Notes: generated by a model not told the origin, from the letters alone. DNA of 64,000 bases from Apostichopus japonicus (GCF_037975245.1 NC_092583.1:3900764-3964763), one strand, 5' to 3'. Positions 1-10,576 are shown, counted from the first letter of the stretch. Numbers and translations are program-made.

Positions 1-1
1 A

Positions 2-1111
2 TCTCAAGAAGAAATCAATTTTGACGTCAGATCAAGAGATGAGCTGGTTTGCCTGTTGAGCAAAGGGCCAAATGTAATGGTCGGTGATACTCTTGAAGTG
101 GGATGCTACGGGGGTCATCCACAACCAGCTACATCGGTAGAATGGACACAAACGAAAGTCAACGGAACGACGGATGAAGATCTTCCATCTATCACCTCCG
201 ATTTAATCAATCAGTTTAAGAGGAAGACGTCAGCATCGCTGACTGTGACTGCTGAAGACAATGGGAGTATATTTCAATGTACAGCTACTGCTCCGGGTGG
301 AACGCGGCAGTGTATGACGGAGGTACTCTCGATAGTTGATGACATCACCGTGAGTTTTGTTCCATCCATTGCAAGCGGGCGATTGGAGTTTGGACAGACG
401 CAAGAGGTTAGATGCATTCCTTCCGTTTCAACTGCCAGCGTAATGTGGCAACACGATTACACAGAGAGCGAAACTGTTACAGTAGTTCCTCTAGATAGGT
501 CACTACGGATCATGATCAAGAAGCCAACAGGTCTAAGTGATGGTGCTATCTTGAGTTTCGAGTGCACTGCAACCTTGGGTTCGCTTCGAGCAAGTGCTAC
601 CTTTGAGCTGGTAGTAGATTTAGTACATTCTACAACCACCACATCACCGTCTCGAACCACGTACAAGACAAGTGAGGAAGTTTCTGAAGATACTGAAGAC
701 TCTGAAGACACTGAAGAAACTGAAGGAATGGCTCCTAAAAACGGAAATTCGGATGGAGGTATCTTCGATTCACCTGTCACTTTATATCTTGTGATCGGGG
801 GAAGCTTGGCAGCGATTCTGATCATCGTGATCATAATCATTTTAATCGCAATTTGCAGAACTCACACTAATACACCAAAGACAAAACGAAAACGAGATGA
901 GAGATCGATCGATAACATATCATACGTCGAGGATAACACAGATGATGACCCAAGTGTAAGTTACTCGGCGGTTAGTAAAGCAAATCCCGCTCGTATCGTG
1001 TCTAGCCCGGATGTCGTCCCTTATTCTGACGTCAACAAACGTCACGTCCTTATCGACGAAGATGAAATTTACGACGAATCACAAAATTGGTGGAAAGCTG
1101 AAGAGCTTTAA
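2..1111 (+). CDS. Ig-superfamily type I membrane receptor, 3' coding part (5' end outside window)
   Basis: The frame is open from the window edge to TAA at 1109-1111, so this is the C-terminal part of a longer protein and no start codon can be assigned. Numbering residues from the TTG codon at 56, two Ig-like folds are visible: C17...W30...D68...C75 and C120...W131...C170. A Ser/Thr/Glu-rich stalk follows (about 190-225), then a hydrophobic span at about 241-267 ending in a basic stop-transfer (KTKRKR). The cytoplasmic tail of about 80 residues has four tyrosines. Y303 (VSYSAV) and Y323 (VPYSDV) fit the ITIM consensus V/I/L/S-x-Y-x-x-V/I/L and lie 20 residues apart; Y290 and Y339 sit in acidic settings without the +3 aliphatic residue. 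It is likely a plasma-membrane adhesion or immune-type receptor. An inhibitory role is inferred from motifs only, and orthology is unknown. It appears to be one long terminal exon. Confidence 0.85.
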   Translation, partial: SQEEINFDVRSRDELVCLLSKGPNVMVGDTLEVGCYGGHPQPATSVEWTQTKVNGTTDEDLPSITSDLINQFKRKTSASLTVTAEDNGSIFQCTATAPGGTRQCMTEVLSIVDDITVSFVPSIASGRLEFGQTQEVRCIPSVSTASVMWQHDYTESETVTVVPLDRSLRIMIKKPTGLSDGAILSFECTATLGSLRASATFELVVDLVHSTTTTSPSRTTYKTSEEVSEDTEDSEDTEETEGMAPKNGNSDGGIFDSPVTLYLVIGGSLAAILIIVIIIILIAICRTHTNTPKTKRKRDERSIDNISYVEDNTDDDPSVSYSAVSKANPARIVSSPDVVPYSDVNKRHVLIDEDEIYDESQNWWKAEEL

Positions 1112-1454
1112 AAAGGGATTTGTGGCTGCCACATGGATTGAAAGTAACAGTTATACGTTATGCACAGAATAACTTGAATACACTAAACAGACGAAATTGT
1201 CCGTGGGCACAAATTTAAGCACATTTATACTGCAAATGCATTATGTTATTTACTAAAGGAAACTTTACAGTATATATAGCTCATAAGATCTGCGTCCTGG
1301 TAAATTCCACTGATTCTTTTATAATTTGGTAACAAGCATATATATCGTTGGTATTTTTTAATTTTTTTTTAATATCAACATGCCTATAGAATCGATGACA
1401 TCATACCAGTAATATGAATAATTGCATTAATTTGGTTTGATATGATATCGGGCA

Positions 1455-1712
1455 AATAAAGAAGGATATCAACATCTTACTATTGATACTGCAGATATTT
1501 TGGTGCATATATGAAGTGTTTGGATGTATCAACATATGCTGCAATCGAGGTCTGTGACCAGGCATCTCGAGTGTAAAGCTTGGTCATTTCGGTACCTACG
1601 TTCTACTACTAGCACACTTTGTGGTCAAAATGCATACTATGTATTCCTGTAGTCGGTCAGGATAACCATATGCCCATAAATTGATAGAGCTATTTCTAAA
1701 TATATCAATAAA
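1455..1712 (+). promoter_or_regulatory. Candidate polyadenylation signals of the Ig receptor gene
   Basis: AATAAA occurs at 1455-1460 and again at 1707-1712, roughly 345 and 600 bases after the receptor stop codon. Either could end its 3' UTR. The intervening sequence is AT-rich and has no coding potential. Assignment rests on position and hexamer only. Confidence 0.35.
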
Positions 1713-1867
1713 ACATGTTTGATTAGTTATCTGTATGTAGTCTCTTCATACTTCTGGTTCCTCCACTTCCATTATAGCATATTTTGAACTTTGTTTATTA
1801 TTATTTCATCATAATGTGAGTAAATTACTCATTGACTCTGTTACTGTTTATATATATGGAAAGTGGA

Positions 1868-1912
1868 AAAATAAACTTGAAACTTGAAAAAAATAAACTT
1901 GAAACTTGAAAC
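1868..1912 (+). repeat. Tandem AATAAACTTGAAACTTGAAA motif, possible retroelement tail
   Basis: The motif AATAAACTTGAAACTTGAA occurs twice in tandem. Short tandem tails following AATAAA are typical of some LINE 3' ends, but no coding remnant is visible upstream, so the origin is unproven. Confidence 0.35.
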
Positions 1913-2460
1913 TAGTTTAATAAACCATACACTGGTACCAATTGCTGTAGATTATGGCTGACTATATTCATCTCTAAATCTAATATGATATGCAATCATA
2001 TAAAACTATTACTATAGTGTAATGTGTTTTCCATATTCTATGAGACGTTCCTTATAACACCGACGTTTAATGTAAAGTTTAACAGATAAGAATATGCAAT
2101 AAAGCATGCACCAATAATTGGGTGCTGACCATAAATTGTTTCATACAAATTGTTTTTAACAAATTAAAAGACTATGCTAATTACAAACGTTTTTGAAAAT
2201 TCCAAATGATGAGTCTTTTGAAATTTGTGTTCCGAATAATTAAGCATTTTCTCAAACTACTAATATGTGGAAATAGAGGAAATTAGAATTGTATCAGGTC
2301 CTGGGACCTCTCTTTGCTTTGTGAGTGTTATGTCACTTAGTATCAAGTAAAAATCGCAGGTATGGGTTCTATAGTGGCGTAACTCAACTGTATGATTAGA
2401 GTTAACTGTGGACGTAAGTAAAGCATGTGTAGCAGAAATTGTCACTATAGTAATAATTGG

Positions 2461-2830
2461 TTAAAAGGCATTGAAGACTCGCCCCAAACCGAGTGCGGCC
2501 ATCTGAAAAAAAAAGTTAACTTTCTGTTGCTTGCAAGTGACGTTTGTTTGTGTCGCTACAAAATGCAGACAGTATGAAACGTGATACCTTGTTATCTTTT
2601 ATCTAGGCCTGAGATGTCCATCACTGCTATGTACACTGTGCTGTGCATATTGACCGCATCTGTATGTACTGGCTGTACACTAATGTCTAATTACCGACGG
2701 TAGCAAGCTGTGTGTGTACTTTCTGGGATCGATGGTGGTGTTTAACACTTCTGTTACACCTCATGCGAAACTATAGGTCAGATGACTGGCATGAGACGTT
2801 TCTTTTTGCGCGAGTCTTCACACCCTTTAA
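2461..2830 (+). mobile_element. TTAA-flanked MITE, copy 1 (370 bp)
   Basis: The element starts with TTAA (2461-2464) followed by AAGGCATTGAAGACTCGC and ends with the inverted form GCGAGTCTTCACACCCT followed by TTAA (2827-2830). The interior has no coding potential. An inverted, highly similar full-length copy lies at 31092-31459. Terminal inverted repeats of about 17-18 bp with TTAA at both ends fit a non-autonomous element of a TTAA-targeting superfamily such as piggyBac or Kolobok; which one cannot be decided here. Confidence 0.85.
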
Positions 2831-2984
2831 GTACCGTCATCCACTGCACAAATTAAGAATATCATTGCAATATGATACAATGTTCTAAAGAAGACATTTA
2901 CACCGTGATTCGTCCATGAAAACCTCTTCTCAATGTCTTCTTCCTTACAGGTATAATTGTTACAAATTTGATCGAATTTAAATC

Positions 2985-3140
2985 GATCAATGTGTTTGGT
3001 TTACCTTTAAGGCAAACATAACATTTCCTTTAACAATATTACTGTTCAATGCCCGCCCCCCCCCCAACCCTACCCCAATTGAAATGCGAAACAGTCGGGT
3101 AGTATTCTTACCTGCTTCTTCTCGTGATAACTGGTGTCGC
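2985..3140 (+). repeat. Dispersed repeat, copy 1 (partner at 12765-12910)
   Basis: About 150 bp, including GGCAAACATAACATT, a poly-C run and the stretch GAAACAGTCGGGTAGTATT followed by ACCTGCTTCTTCTC, recurs in the same orientation at 12765-12910. It has no coding content. It is probably an old mobile-element fragment, but its ends are not clear enough to classify. Confidence 0.6.
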
Positions 3141-3999
3141 TCTTTGGCATCAGTAACAAACGTTATAATTTAGCGCCTATTCTATTGAAAGTACGCTATG
3201 CTATTGTTATTTTCCACAGGAAAGATGACGAATTTGCGTAAACTAAATATATATGCTTATCACTTACTTTGCTCTTACGTTGGAATTTTGATTTTCAAGA
3301 CTTGCTTCCTTCATACTTTCAATACATGTTTTTTTATTACACGACAGAATATTGTAACAAAAACAAACAAATGGGAGGGGCAGGGGAACAAACCCGTAAA
3401 AACAAGCTGAACTTGAATTTCAAAGACTTAGCGCGGCATCATATGCGATGATGTTTTCTAGAAGTTGTAAACTTTTCCATAATTTGTTAGTCGTTTGATA
3501 TCCTTTGAATATAATAGTAAAAAATAAATACCCCCGAGATATGAAATATTTCGAATTATAAAAATTGTATCTCAATTTATTGGGACAAGTTAAATAAGGA
3601 TCGCTCATGATATGTCCTGCTAGGCAAGCAAATGAGGAGGCAGTCTGAGAGGGTTCCATCTAGGACTTGGGAGAGGGAAGGGGAGTGGTGGGGGCAAAAT
3701 CTTCGAAGGGCAGTTTTAATATGTAGCTTTGTTGTGAGAAAGCAATCCGCAAATTCCAATCAAATTGTCCCAACATTTATTTGTGCTAAAATTTACAAAA
3801 ATAGTTATTTATCAGCATTAGAGAAATACAATAACCTTAGAACTGCTTCATTATTTCAATATCGCTATTTAACAAACACATTACACATCATATCGCCTGA
3901 TATAAAATAATTTATTGTAGTCTCTTCTTTATTTTTTATTTCAGTAAATTTCAAGATTAAACGAAACTCCACAGTGTTCCTTATATTATATTCAACATT
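3141..3999. other. Non-coding, no supported feature
   Basis: AT-rich sequence with only short overlapping frames on both strands that lack family resemblance. No RNA gene or repeat structure was recognised. Confidence 0.5.
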
Positions 4000-4350
4000 G
4001 CGTATGTTATGTGTAGCCACCCGATACACACAGAGGACACAGTTACTAATGTAAATCTTAAAGCTTTGTACCAAAGTAAAAACTGGATCGTGCTTTATAA
4101 ATCGGTAGCATGTGCTATTAGGATTACAGTAAGAACTGAGGATACCTGTTAATTCCAACAAATCCAGCTGTTTGGTATTTGTTGGAATAACAAATACCAT
4201 CAGTTCTTACTGTAAACCTAATGGCACATGCTACCGATTTATCATATTTATCAGCACAATCCAGTATTAACTGTGGTACAAAACTTTAAGATTTACAGTA
4301 TAGTTACTGTAATCTCTTTGTGAGTCGGCTGATGTAGCATTGTATACGCC
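4000..4350. mobile_element. Foldback MITE, copy 1
   Basis: The two halves are imperfect reverse complements around a centre near 4176. The left arm contains ACTGGATCGTGCTTTATAAA and CGGTAGCATGTGC; the right arm contains the complements. Outer ends read GTAGCCACCCGATACACAC and, inverted, GCTACATCAGCCGACTCAC. A second member with the same architecture is at 46161-46420. There is no ORF. A long-hairpin non-autonomous DNA element is the best reading; no target-site duplication is certain. Confidence 0.8.
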
Positions 4351-4469
4351 TTCCTTCAAATATATATATCATTTCGCGAACGTTCAATCTGGATAGTCTG
4401 ATTTATCAGACTCGTTTGCGTACAGATTGTGTTACTATAGTGTTGTTGTTTGCTTTATGGGCATGATAG

Positions 4470-5048
4470 GCTTACAGTACGATAGCTGAACTTTTTAAAG
4501 CTCCCACTGTAATAGCCTATAGACAACCACGCAATATCAGATCAGTGCTGGTTCGAACTACCCCCCCCCCCCAACCCAGTGATGAGCCTGATAGTGGAAA
4601 CATCACTTGCAACAAACCGAGATGCTTGGTGCGGACACACCTCGACCCCTCTCCCGCTTTCCTCCACCTGGCCGCAGGCACCACTCTGAGACCTGGTAGA
4701 TTTGGTTGCGACTCAGCCAATGTCACCCACCTCCTGTATTGTTGCAAGTGCCCCCAGGTCACCTATATTGGCGAAACCAGCACTAAGTTCAGGCTTCGAT
4801 TCAATAACCACAAACTAAGCATCCGTTAGACCAACCCAGGCTTCCCTGTTGCAGAACACTTTAATTTTCCTAATCACAGCCTATCTGACCTGAAATTTGT
4901 TATTCTCTATATGGCTACTTCAAAACTGCACAGGAAAGAAGCAACCGGGAATTGGAAACAATTATACGCCTCAATACACGACAATGGGCTCAACAGAGAT
5001 CTCTCTTTTATGAGTATCCATGCTCAGTTAAATCCTTATAAGGTCTAG
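4470..5048 (+). pseudogene. Penelope-like retroelement 3' end: RT C-terminus and GIY-YIG endonuclease, broken
   Basis: From 4470 the frame reads a segment with AYRQPRNIRSVLVRT, matching the block after the reverse transcriptase in Penelope-like elements. A Cys-rich linker follows (CNKPRC), then the GIY-YIG-type endonuclease start CDSANVTHLLYCCKC and YIGET. A TAG at 4827-4829 interrupts the frame. The same frame then continues with PVAEHFNFPNH and RKEATGNWKQ to a natural-looking TAG at 5046-5048. Everything upstream of 4470 is missing, so this is a 5'-truncated, inactivated copy. Family recognition is by motif pattern and is firm; the clade is not assigned. Confidence 0.85.
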
Positions 5049-5082
5049 TTTCTTTCATTTTTTCATCTCATTCCTGCAACTG

Positions 5083-5143
5083 AAGAAGAGCTGTGATAAC
5101 GCTCGAAATATTTTGTTACTGATTGAACGTTTTAAGCAATAAA
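5083..5143 (+). other. Penelope-like element 3' UTR with hammerhead-like core and AATAAA
   Basis: Directly after the element's stop lies CTGAAGAAGAGC, an 8-9 base loop, then GCTCGAAA. This resembles the CUGANGA / stem II / GAAA core of hammerhead ribozymes known from Penelope-like elements, with a GAGC/GCTC stem. An extra A separates the core from the stem and the remaining stems are not obvious, so it is degenerate at best. AATAAA follows at 5138-5143. Confidence 0.4.
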
Positions 5144-5219
5144 GTTGGAAATGAAAGTATCATTTTTTCCCCTTTTTCTCGTTTGGATATATTTTACTTT
5201 CCAACACACGCCAACAGAC

Positions 5220-5221
<2 letters not shown>

Positions 5222-5280
<59 letters not shown>
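5222..5280. repeat. (TA)n microsatellite
   Basis: Uninterrupted TA dinucleotides of about 59 bp, directly abutting copy 1 of the ~750 bp dispersed repeat. Confidence 0.95.
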
Positions 5281-5281
<1 letters not shown>

Positions 5282-5283
5282 TT

Positions 5284-6030
5284 ACACATAACCAATATTA
5301 CAATAAAGGTATAGTCACTTACCAAAGATAAAAAATATTAATAAACAGTTATGTATTCCATTTCTCGAGAATATCTTTAACAAACACGGTGGCGAAAATA
5401 TACTGGTACATGTGCATGTATATATATGTACATCCTCTCTGTCTCCTAATATCGATTGATGAAGACGATAAAGCTTTCGCTGGCCGATTGATTTCGAGGT
5501 GAATCCTTATTCATTAGGTTCTTCAAACATTACGTGCATGTATGCAGAGCGTTCAATATGTATTCATAGCGTTCAATAAGCGTTATCATGCGTTACCAGG
5601 ATAACTTTATCGCGCAAAAATGATCCGTTTATGTGAATCGTCCATGCACAGATACCGAGCCTCCATATTTCCGGCCTTATATATTTACTATACATGCATT
5701 GCCTGATCATTGTTATTGTCACTATTGTGTATCATACCTCATGTATTATTCTACTTGTAGCGTATACGTACACGACGTTGAGTTGAAAATAGTCACATCA
5801 ATACTTTCTGCAGTTGAACGATTTTATGGTTTTGTTTGTCGTCTGAGAATACTGTGACTCTATTATTCGTCACAACAATGATGTATTCATGCGAGCAGTT
5901 TCCCCAAATATCGCACAGTGTTAGAATCATTACTCATTTGTAGAACCATGGAGCTATTTATAGCGCCATGGTAGAACACACTGGTTATGCAGCAACAACC
6001 ACAATCGGTGATGATCTGTAAGAAGTAGTT
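5284..6030 (+). repeat. ~750 bp dispersed repeat, copy 1
   Basis: Begins near ACATAACCAATATTACAATA and is collinear with 11337-12075 over its whole length, including CATCCTCTCTGTCTCCTAAT, CGATTGATGAAGACGATAAA and GCTTTCGCTGGCCGATTGAT. Copies differ by substitutions and small indels. Both copies start immediately after a microsatellite. The TGATGAAGACGATAAAGC stretch recalls the terminal motif of Penelope-like elements, so a Penelope-derived 5' or LTR-like piece is possible. It encodes nothing recognisable. Confidence 0.85.
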
Positions 6031-6711
6031 AACTTCCTTGTCTTCTTAAAATATATAGCCATATTTGTGACAGAAGGTATTTTTTTTTTCTCTCTTCTTG
6101 TGTAGTTCTTATCTGTGTCGCGAGCTGTTGTCCCCCAGTTACATTTAGAGGTATAGTTGAGAACAGACGATTGTTCGGTCTCCATTAAGATTTCTTGATG
6201 TAGATATTCATGTGTTGTTCCACATTGCGCTGTATAGGTTACTTGGTGAAAATGATGGGCAGTGCCGTATGAAGGGCAGAGACAACGGGGCCCCGGACCG
6301 GGCTCCCTACAATTTTTGTATAAAGATGGCAGGTATGATATATGGGTGTATCGTAAACGCTTGGCACTCTACACGAGTTTGACCGCGATCTGAATGTGTT
6401 TACATAATATAATACCATACTGTACAGGAATATCAAACACTGGTGCTGTATGGACATGATAGGCTTACAGTAGTGAAGTGTTCATACTGCGTTATGCCAT
6501 CTGCTCATGTTACAGCGCTGTCGTTACACGTGGTCTTAGGTCACCCCCCCCCCACCCAACCCCTCCCACACACACACACACACACAGTCTCAATCCGGCT
6601 CTGATTGTGGAATTTCCTATAAGCTCCCCTTGTGGTTGTACTTTGTTTGTACCTGTTATGTTTTGGGTTTTCTCATCCCATTATTGGTTGTATAGTCATG
6701 AAAATTGAACG
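6031..6711. other. Non-coding DNA downstream of the sulfotransferase
   Basis: Holds a short C-run and a (CA)n tract near 6544-6585, plus a short stretch near 6453-6470 shared with 4463-4480 (ATGATAGGCTTACAGTA). No coding or RNA feature is recognised. The sulfotransferase 3' UTR should run into this region on the minus strand, but no AATAAA is evident on that strand. Confidence 0.5.
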
Positions 6712-7584
6712 TTACGTTCTATAAGATTCATTCTGGATGTTTCGAAATGTCTGAGGCATCTCATACCCAAATAATCTAAAATCCAGCTTCATTTGATCAA
6801 ATAATTCATCGGTTTCTTTCTCTGACAATTTCGAAAGATAATTTTCGACCAGTTGGTTGCTATTTGTAGGATTGGTTGAAGATCTAAAAGTAACAATTTC
6901 AGGTTTAGTTTCTAAAATATTGTACATTACGAATTCGGTGTCTCGTTTTAATGTTTCCAGTTTACCTATAAAATCGAAACTTATGTGACAAGGAAGAGAT
7001 AGCTTATGCATATCCTTCCAATGTTCATTAATAACTGTATAATGTGATAAATATTTCACATATTGGACGAAAGTATCAGGTCCCTGGGTTATACCATCCG
7101 CCATATTTATTGGTATTCGATGACTCCACTCCTTACGATAGCGAAGATTTCGGCCAGTAGGTTTTTCAATTTTGTCCTTATATGCGGACAACAACCTTAC
7201 AAATGGATTACGTACAAATGTAAATATCTTGTATGTTTGCAACCTTCTCGCAGCTTCCTCGACGGTGTAAGATGAAAGTTTTCTAATATATTTGTCAGTT
7301 AGTTCGTGTGTTTGGTGCTGCTCCAGTTCACTTGCGGTGTTGACAACACCGTGCAACACTAAAAATACCCGTTTCCAATTCGTGCATCCAGCCTTGGGTA
7401 TATAACTATAAATAACTCTATATTTATCTAGTACTATAAAATGATTTAACTTCCTTAAAAAAGAATTGTCAATTAATAGTTGGTAGTCAAAGGAGTAATT
7501 ATATCCCAATGATGCACACTGATCTCTCAATAGAATTCTCCTGTACTTCTGAACTTCAATTTGGCAGGTTTCGTTACAATCAAT
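6712..7584 (-). CDS. Carbohydrate sulfotransferase (Sulfotransfer_2 family), terminal exon
   Basis: The exon opens at 7584 after a strong minus-strand acceptor (pyrimidine tract ending TTTTGTTTTAG), in phase 0, and runs 290 codons to TAA at 6712-6714. It has the two PAPS-binding signatures of the HNK-1ST/CHST8-14 group. The 5' phosphosulfate loop is IPKAGCTNWKR (residues 62-72 of the exon product) and the 3' phosphate motif is FVRNPFVRLLSAY (123-135). The later family blocks NEHW, SLPCHISFDFIGKLE and DFRLFGYE follow in order. Such enzymes are Golgi type II membrane proteins that move sulfate from PAPS to glycan hydroxyls or amines. The N-terminal membrane anchor must be encoded upstream at coordinates above 7584, but no such exon was recognised. 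The usual LC-x-PC block reads LSLPC, so one of the two cysteines is a serine. The acceptor sugar cannot be predicted. Confidence 0.92.
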   Translation of the reverse strand: MDCNETCQIEVQKYRRILLRDQCASLGYNYSFDYQLLIDNSFLRKLNHFIVLDKYRVIYSYIPKAGCTNWKRVFLVLHGVVNTASELEQHQTHELTDKYIRKLSSYTVEEAARRLQTYKIFTFVRNPFVRLLSAYKDKIEKPTGRNLRYRKEWSHRIPINMADGITQGPDTFVQYVKYLSHYTVINEHWKDMHKLSLPCHISFDFIGKLETLKRDTEFVMYNILETKPEIVTFRSSTNPTNSNQLVENYLSKLSEKETDELFDQMKLDFRLFGYEMPQTFRNIQNESYRT

Positions 7585-8533
<949 letters not shown>

Positions 8534-8989
8534 GGTGGGTGTTCTAGTGAATTTTAAGAAAAAAAACATAAACTGTTATAAACTAATCTCTTGCACAAAT
8601 GTTCCGAAAGTTCGAGCCACGAATATTGAAAAGGTTCAAACGAGTGAACAATTTTATCGGATACCCTAATTTATACCAATTATCTCTTTCTTATGATGCG
8701 TCCTGTTTTCTTTATTTTAATCCCCCCCCCCCCTCTTTGAAACACTGTCCCATTTATTGAATTATTAACCGGTATTGGTTTATTGTTAAAAATTTGACAT
8801 AACAATAATATTTGCTTATTAAGATTCATAGGAGTATATTTGCATGTGCCAAGTCTTGTCTTCAAGAGGATGGGGTAAATATTCATCTCACCAACTAAAG
8901 TCATATTTAACAAACATATAAAAATATTTTTTATATGGACAGAACTATTATTCCTCGATACAGGTGACAAAACGCTTACAGTGAAAAAG

Positions 8990-9072
8990 AACTTCCAACA
9001 TCCACCGGGATTCGATCCCGGGCATCCCGCATTCATATGCCGCCACCCTAACCACTAGGCTATGGACGTTGA
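8990..9072 (-). repeat. tRNA-derived SINE-like unit A
   Basis: On the minus strand an A-box-like TAGCCTAGTGG and a B-box-like GGATCGAATCC are spaced as in tRNA genes. The ends ACGTCCA and TGGATGT can pair over seven positions, and the T arm CCGGG-loop-CCCGG is perfect. The anticodon arm is poor, so it is a tRNA-derived SINE head or tRNA pseudogene and not a functional tRNA. Confidence 0.65.
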
Positions 9073-9090
9073 TTGTATGTCCATTGTATG

Positions 9091-9092
<2 letters not shown>

Positions 9093-9136
<44 letters not shown>
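9093..9136. repeat. (TA)n microsatellite between the two SINE-like units
   Basis: About 40 bp of TA preceded by GTATGTATG. Confidence 0.95.
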
Positions 9137-9139
<3 letters not shown>

Positions 9140-9177
9140 GAAAATCGTAATGAGTTGGAAAATCAAGAACAGTGAAA

Positions 9178-9262
9178 AAACTTTCAGCCTCCACCGGGAT
9201 TCGAACCACGGGCCTCCCGCTCTGTACGTGGACACCCTAACCACTAGGCTATGGACGCTGAT
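9178..9262 (-). repeat. tRNA-derived SINE-like unit B
   Basis: Minus strand: A-box TAGCCTAGTGG and exact B-box GGTTCGAATCC, with acceptor-like ends GCGTCCA and TGGAGGC (six of seven pairs). An anticodon-loop-like GTACAGA is present, but the T stem has mismatches. It is closely related to unit A and shares its flanks (CCACCGGGATTCGA and CACTAGGCTATGGACG on the plus strand). Confidence 0.7.
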
Positions 9263-9459
9263 TGTATGTCCAGAGGTTCGAAACCGGCAAGGACGGTCGT
9301 AATTCCACTGTAGGCGTTTGTCACCTGTATCGAACAATACTAGTTCTGTTTTTGGTGACATATTTTGCCTTATTCTAGAGATCAAACATGATGCTGACCA
9401 ACTTGAAAATCATTTGTGATTCCTAAAGCCGGATCTCGAAAGAGATACTTTGAACAGAT

Positions 9460-9573
<114 letters not shown>

Positions 9574-10489
9574 GAGCACAATCAAGGTCACGGTTGAATT
9601 TAATAAAAATCGTTTACTAGTTTATTATGATATGCAAATTAAAATTTCAAGTCTTCTAGCCATAGAATTTTGAAATGTTATGATGTAACTTCTCAAGTGT
9701 TTTTTTTTTTGTAGTAACACAGGCGATTCGTCTAATTCGATAGAGTAGAAGTGACGTAACTACAAAATATGAACCTAATTCTTCCTTAAACTAAATATTG
9801 CAATTTCCATTTTGGATACTACGTGATGGGAGAATAGCTATACGTCCTATATATTAACATGTACTTCGAATTTGAAGTTGATATGGTTGAAAATACTTTC
9901 ATATTGATCCTCTGACGTCACAATGGATGAAAATGATTTTAACGGAAACCTGGTTAAAAACAGTTGAATAATTTCACACTTTATTCCTTGTGCCTATATT
10001 ACATTTCGTACACATATGGAGCATGATACTAATACATATTGGGTGGGGGGAGGGGGGGGGGTCAAATCTAATTAAATCATAGAGTCGTTATTTCGAAGTT
10101 CGGCTTGTATTGAAAGCTAATTACTTTTTCCTTCCACCACAAAAAATTGGAAATGAGGAAAAAATATGGCTTTGAAAGGCCAAAATGGGCGCCTTATTTA
10201 ACGTGCCGTTGCACTGATTTTTTTTTTTTATTAATTATGGTTTAGTTATTGGTTATATGTATCAAAAAAATGTGATCGAATTTTAATTAAATTTCTGGCA
10301 TATTTCACTGTGTTGCAGAGTAAAAAATTCGAATCAAAAAGTTCACACATTTTTACATTTAACGTGAACAGATGGCTTGATATATACGGTAAAGGCAGGA
10401 AGTTGTTAACTCCATAACAACTCCCTGGTATAGGTGTGAAGTTTTACTATGCAGTGAGTCTCTCTGTAATAAGGAAATCCTTATGGAAG

Positions 10490-10490
<1 letters not shown>
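9574..10490. other. Non-coding, no supported feature
   Basis: AT-rich, with a G-run near 10041-10061 and scattered homopolymers. No ORF with family resemblance. Confidence 0.5.

Positions 10491-10573
<83 letters not shown>
10491..10573. repeat. (TA)n microsatellite
   Basis: About 83 bp of uninterrupted TA. Confidence 0.95.

Positions 10574-10576
<3 letters not shown>

Larger units (their letters stand above)
8940..9348. mobile_element. Inverted-repeat unit carrying two tRNA-like SINE segments
   Basis: Arms of about 43 bp at 8940-8983 and 9306-9348 are near reverse complements (shared core CGATACAGGTGACAAA). Between them lie two tRNA-like units in the same minus-strand orientation, separated by a TA array. 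The nested layout suggests one composite repetitive element or a SINE duplication inside a foldback element. Confidence 0.6.

Noticed and set aside
457-840. 127-codon minus-strand frame opposite the Ig receptor
   Set aside because: Antisense shadow of a well-supported coding exon; no domain or splice support.
5468-5500. Hammerhead ribozyme in the ~750 bp repeat
   Set aside because: TTGATGA replaces CTGANGA and no GAAA with a closing stem II follows in either copy.
9178-9262. Functional tRNA gene
   Set aside because: Boxes and acceptor pairing are tRNA-like, but the T and anticodon stems have mismatches and a close duplicate lies 190 bp away, so a SINE is the better explanation.
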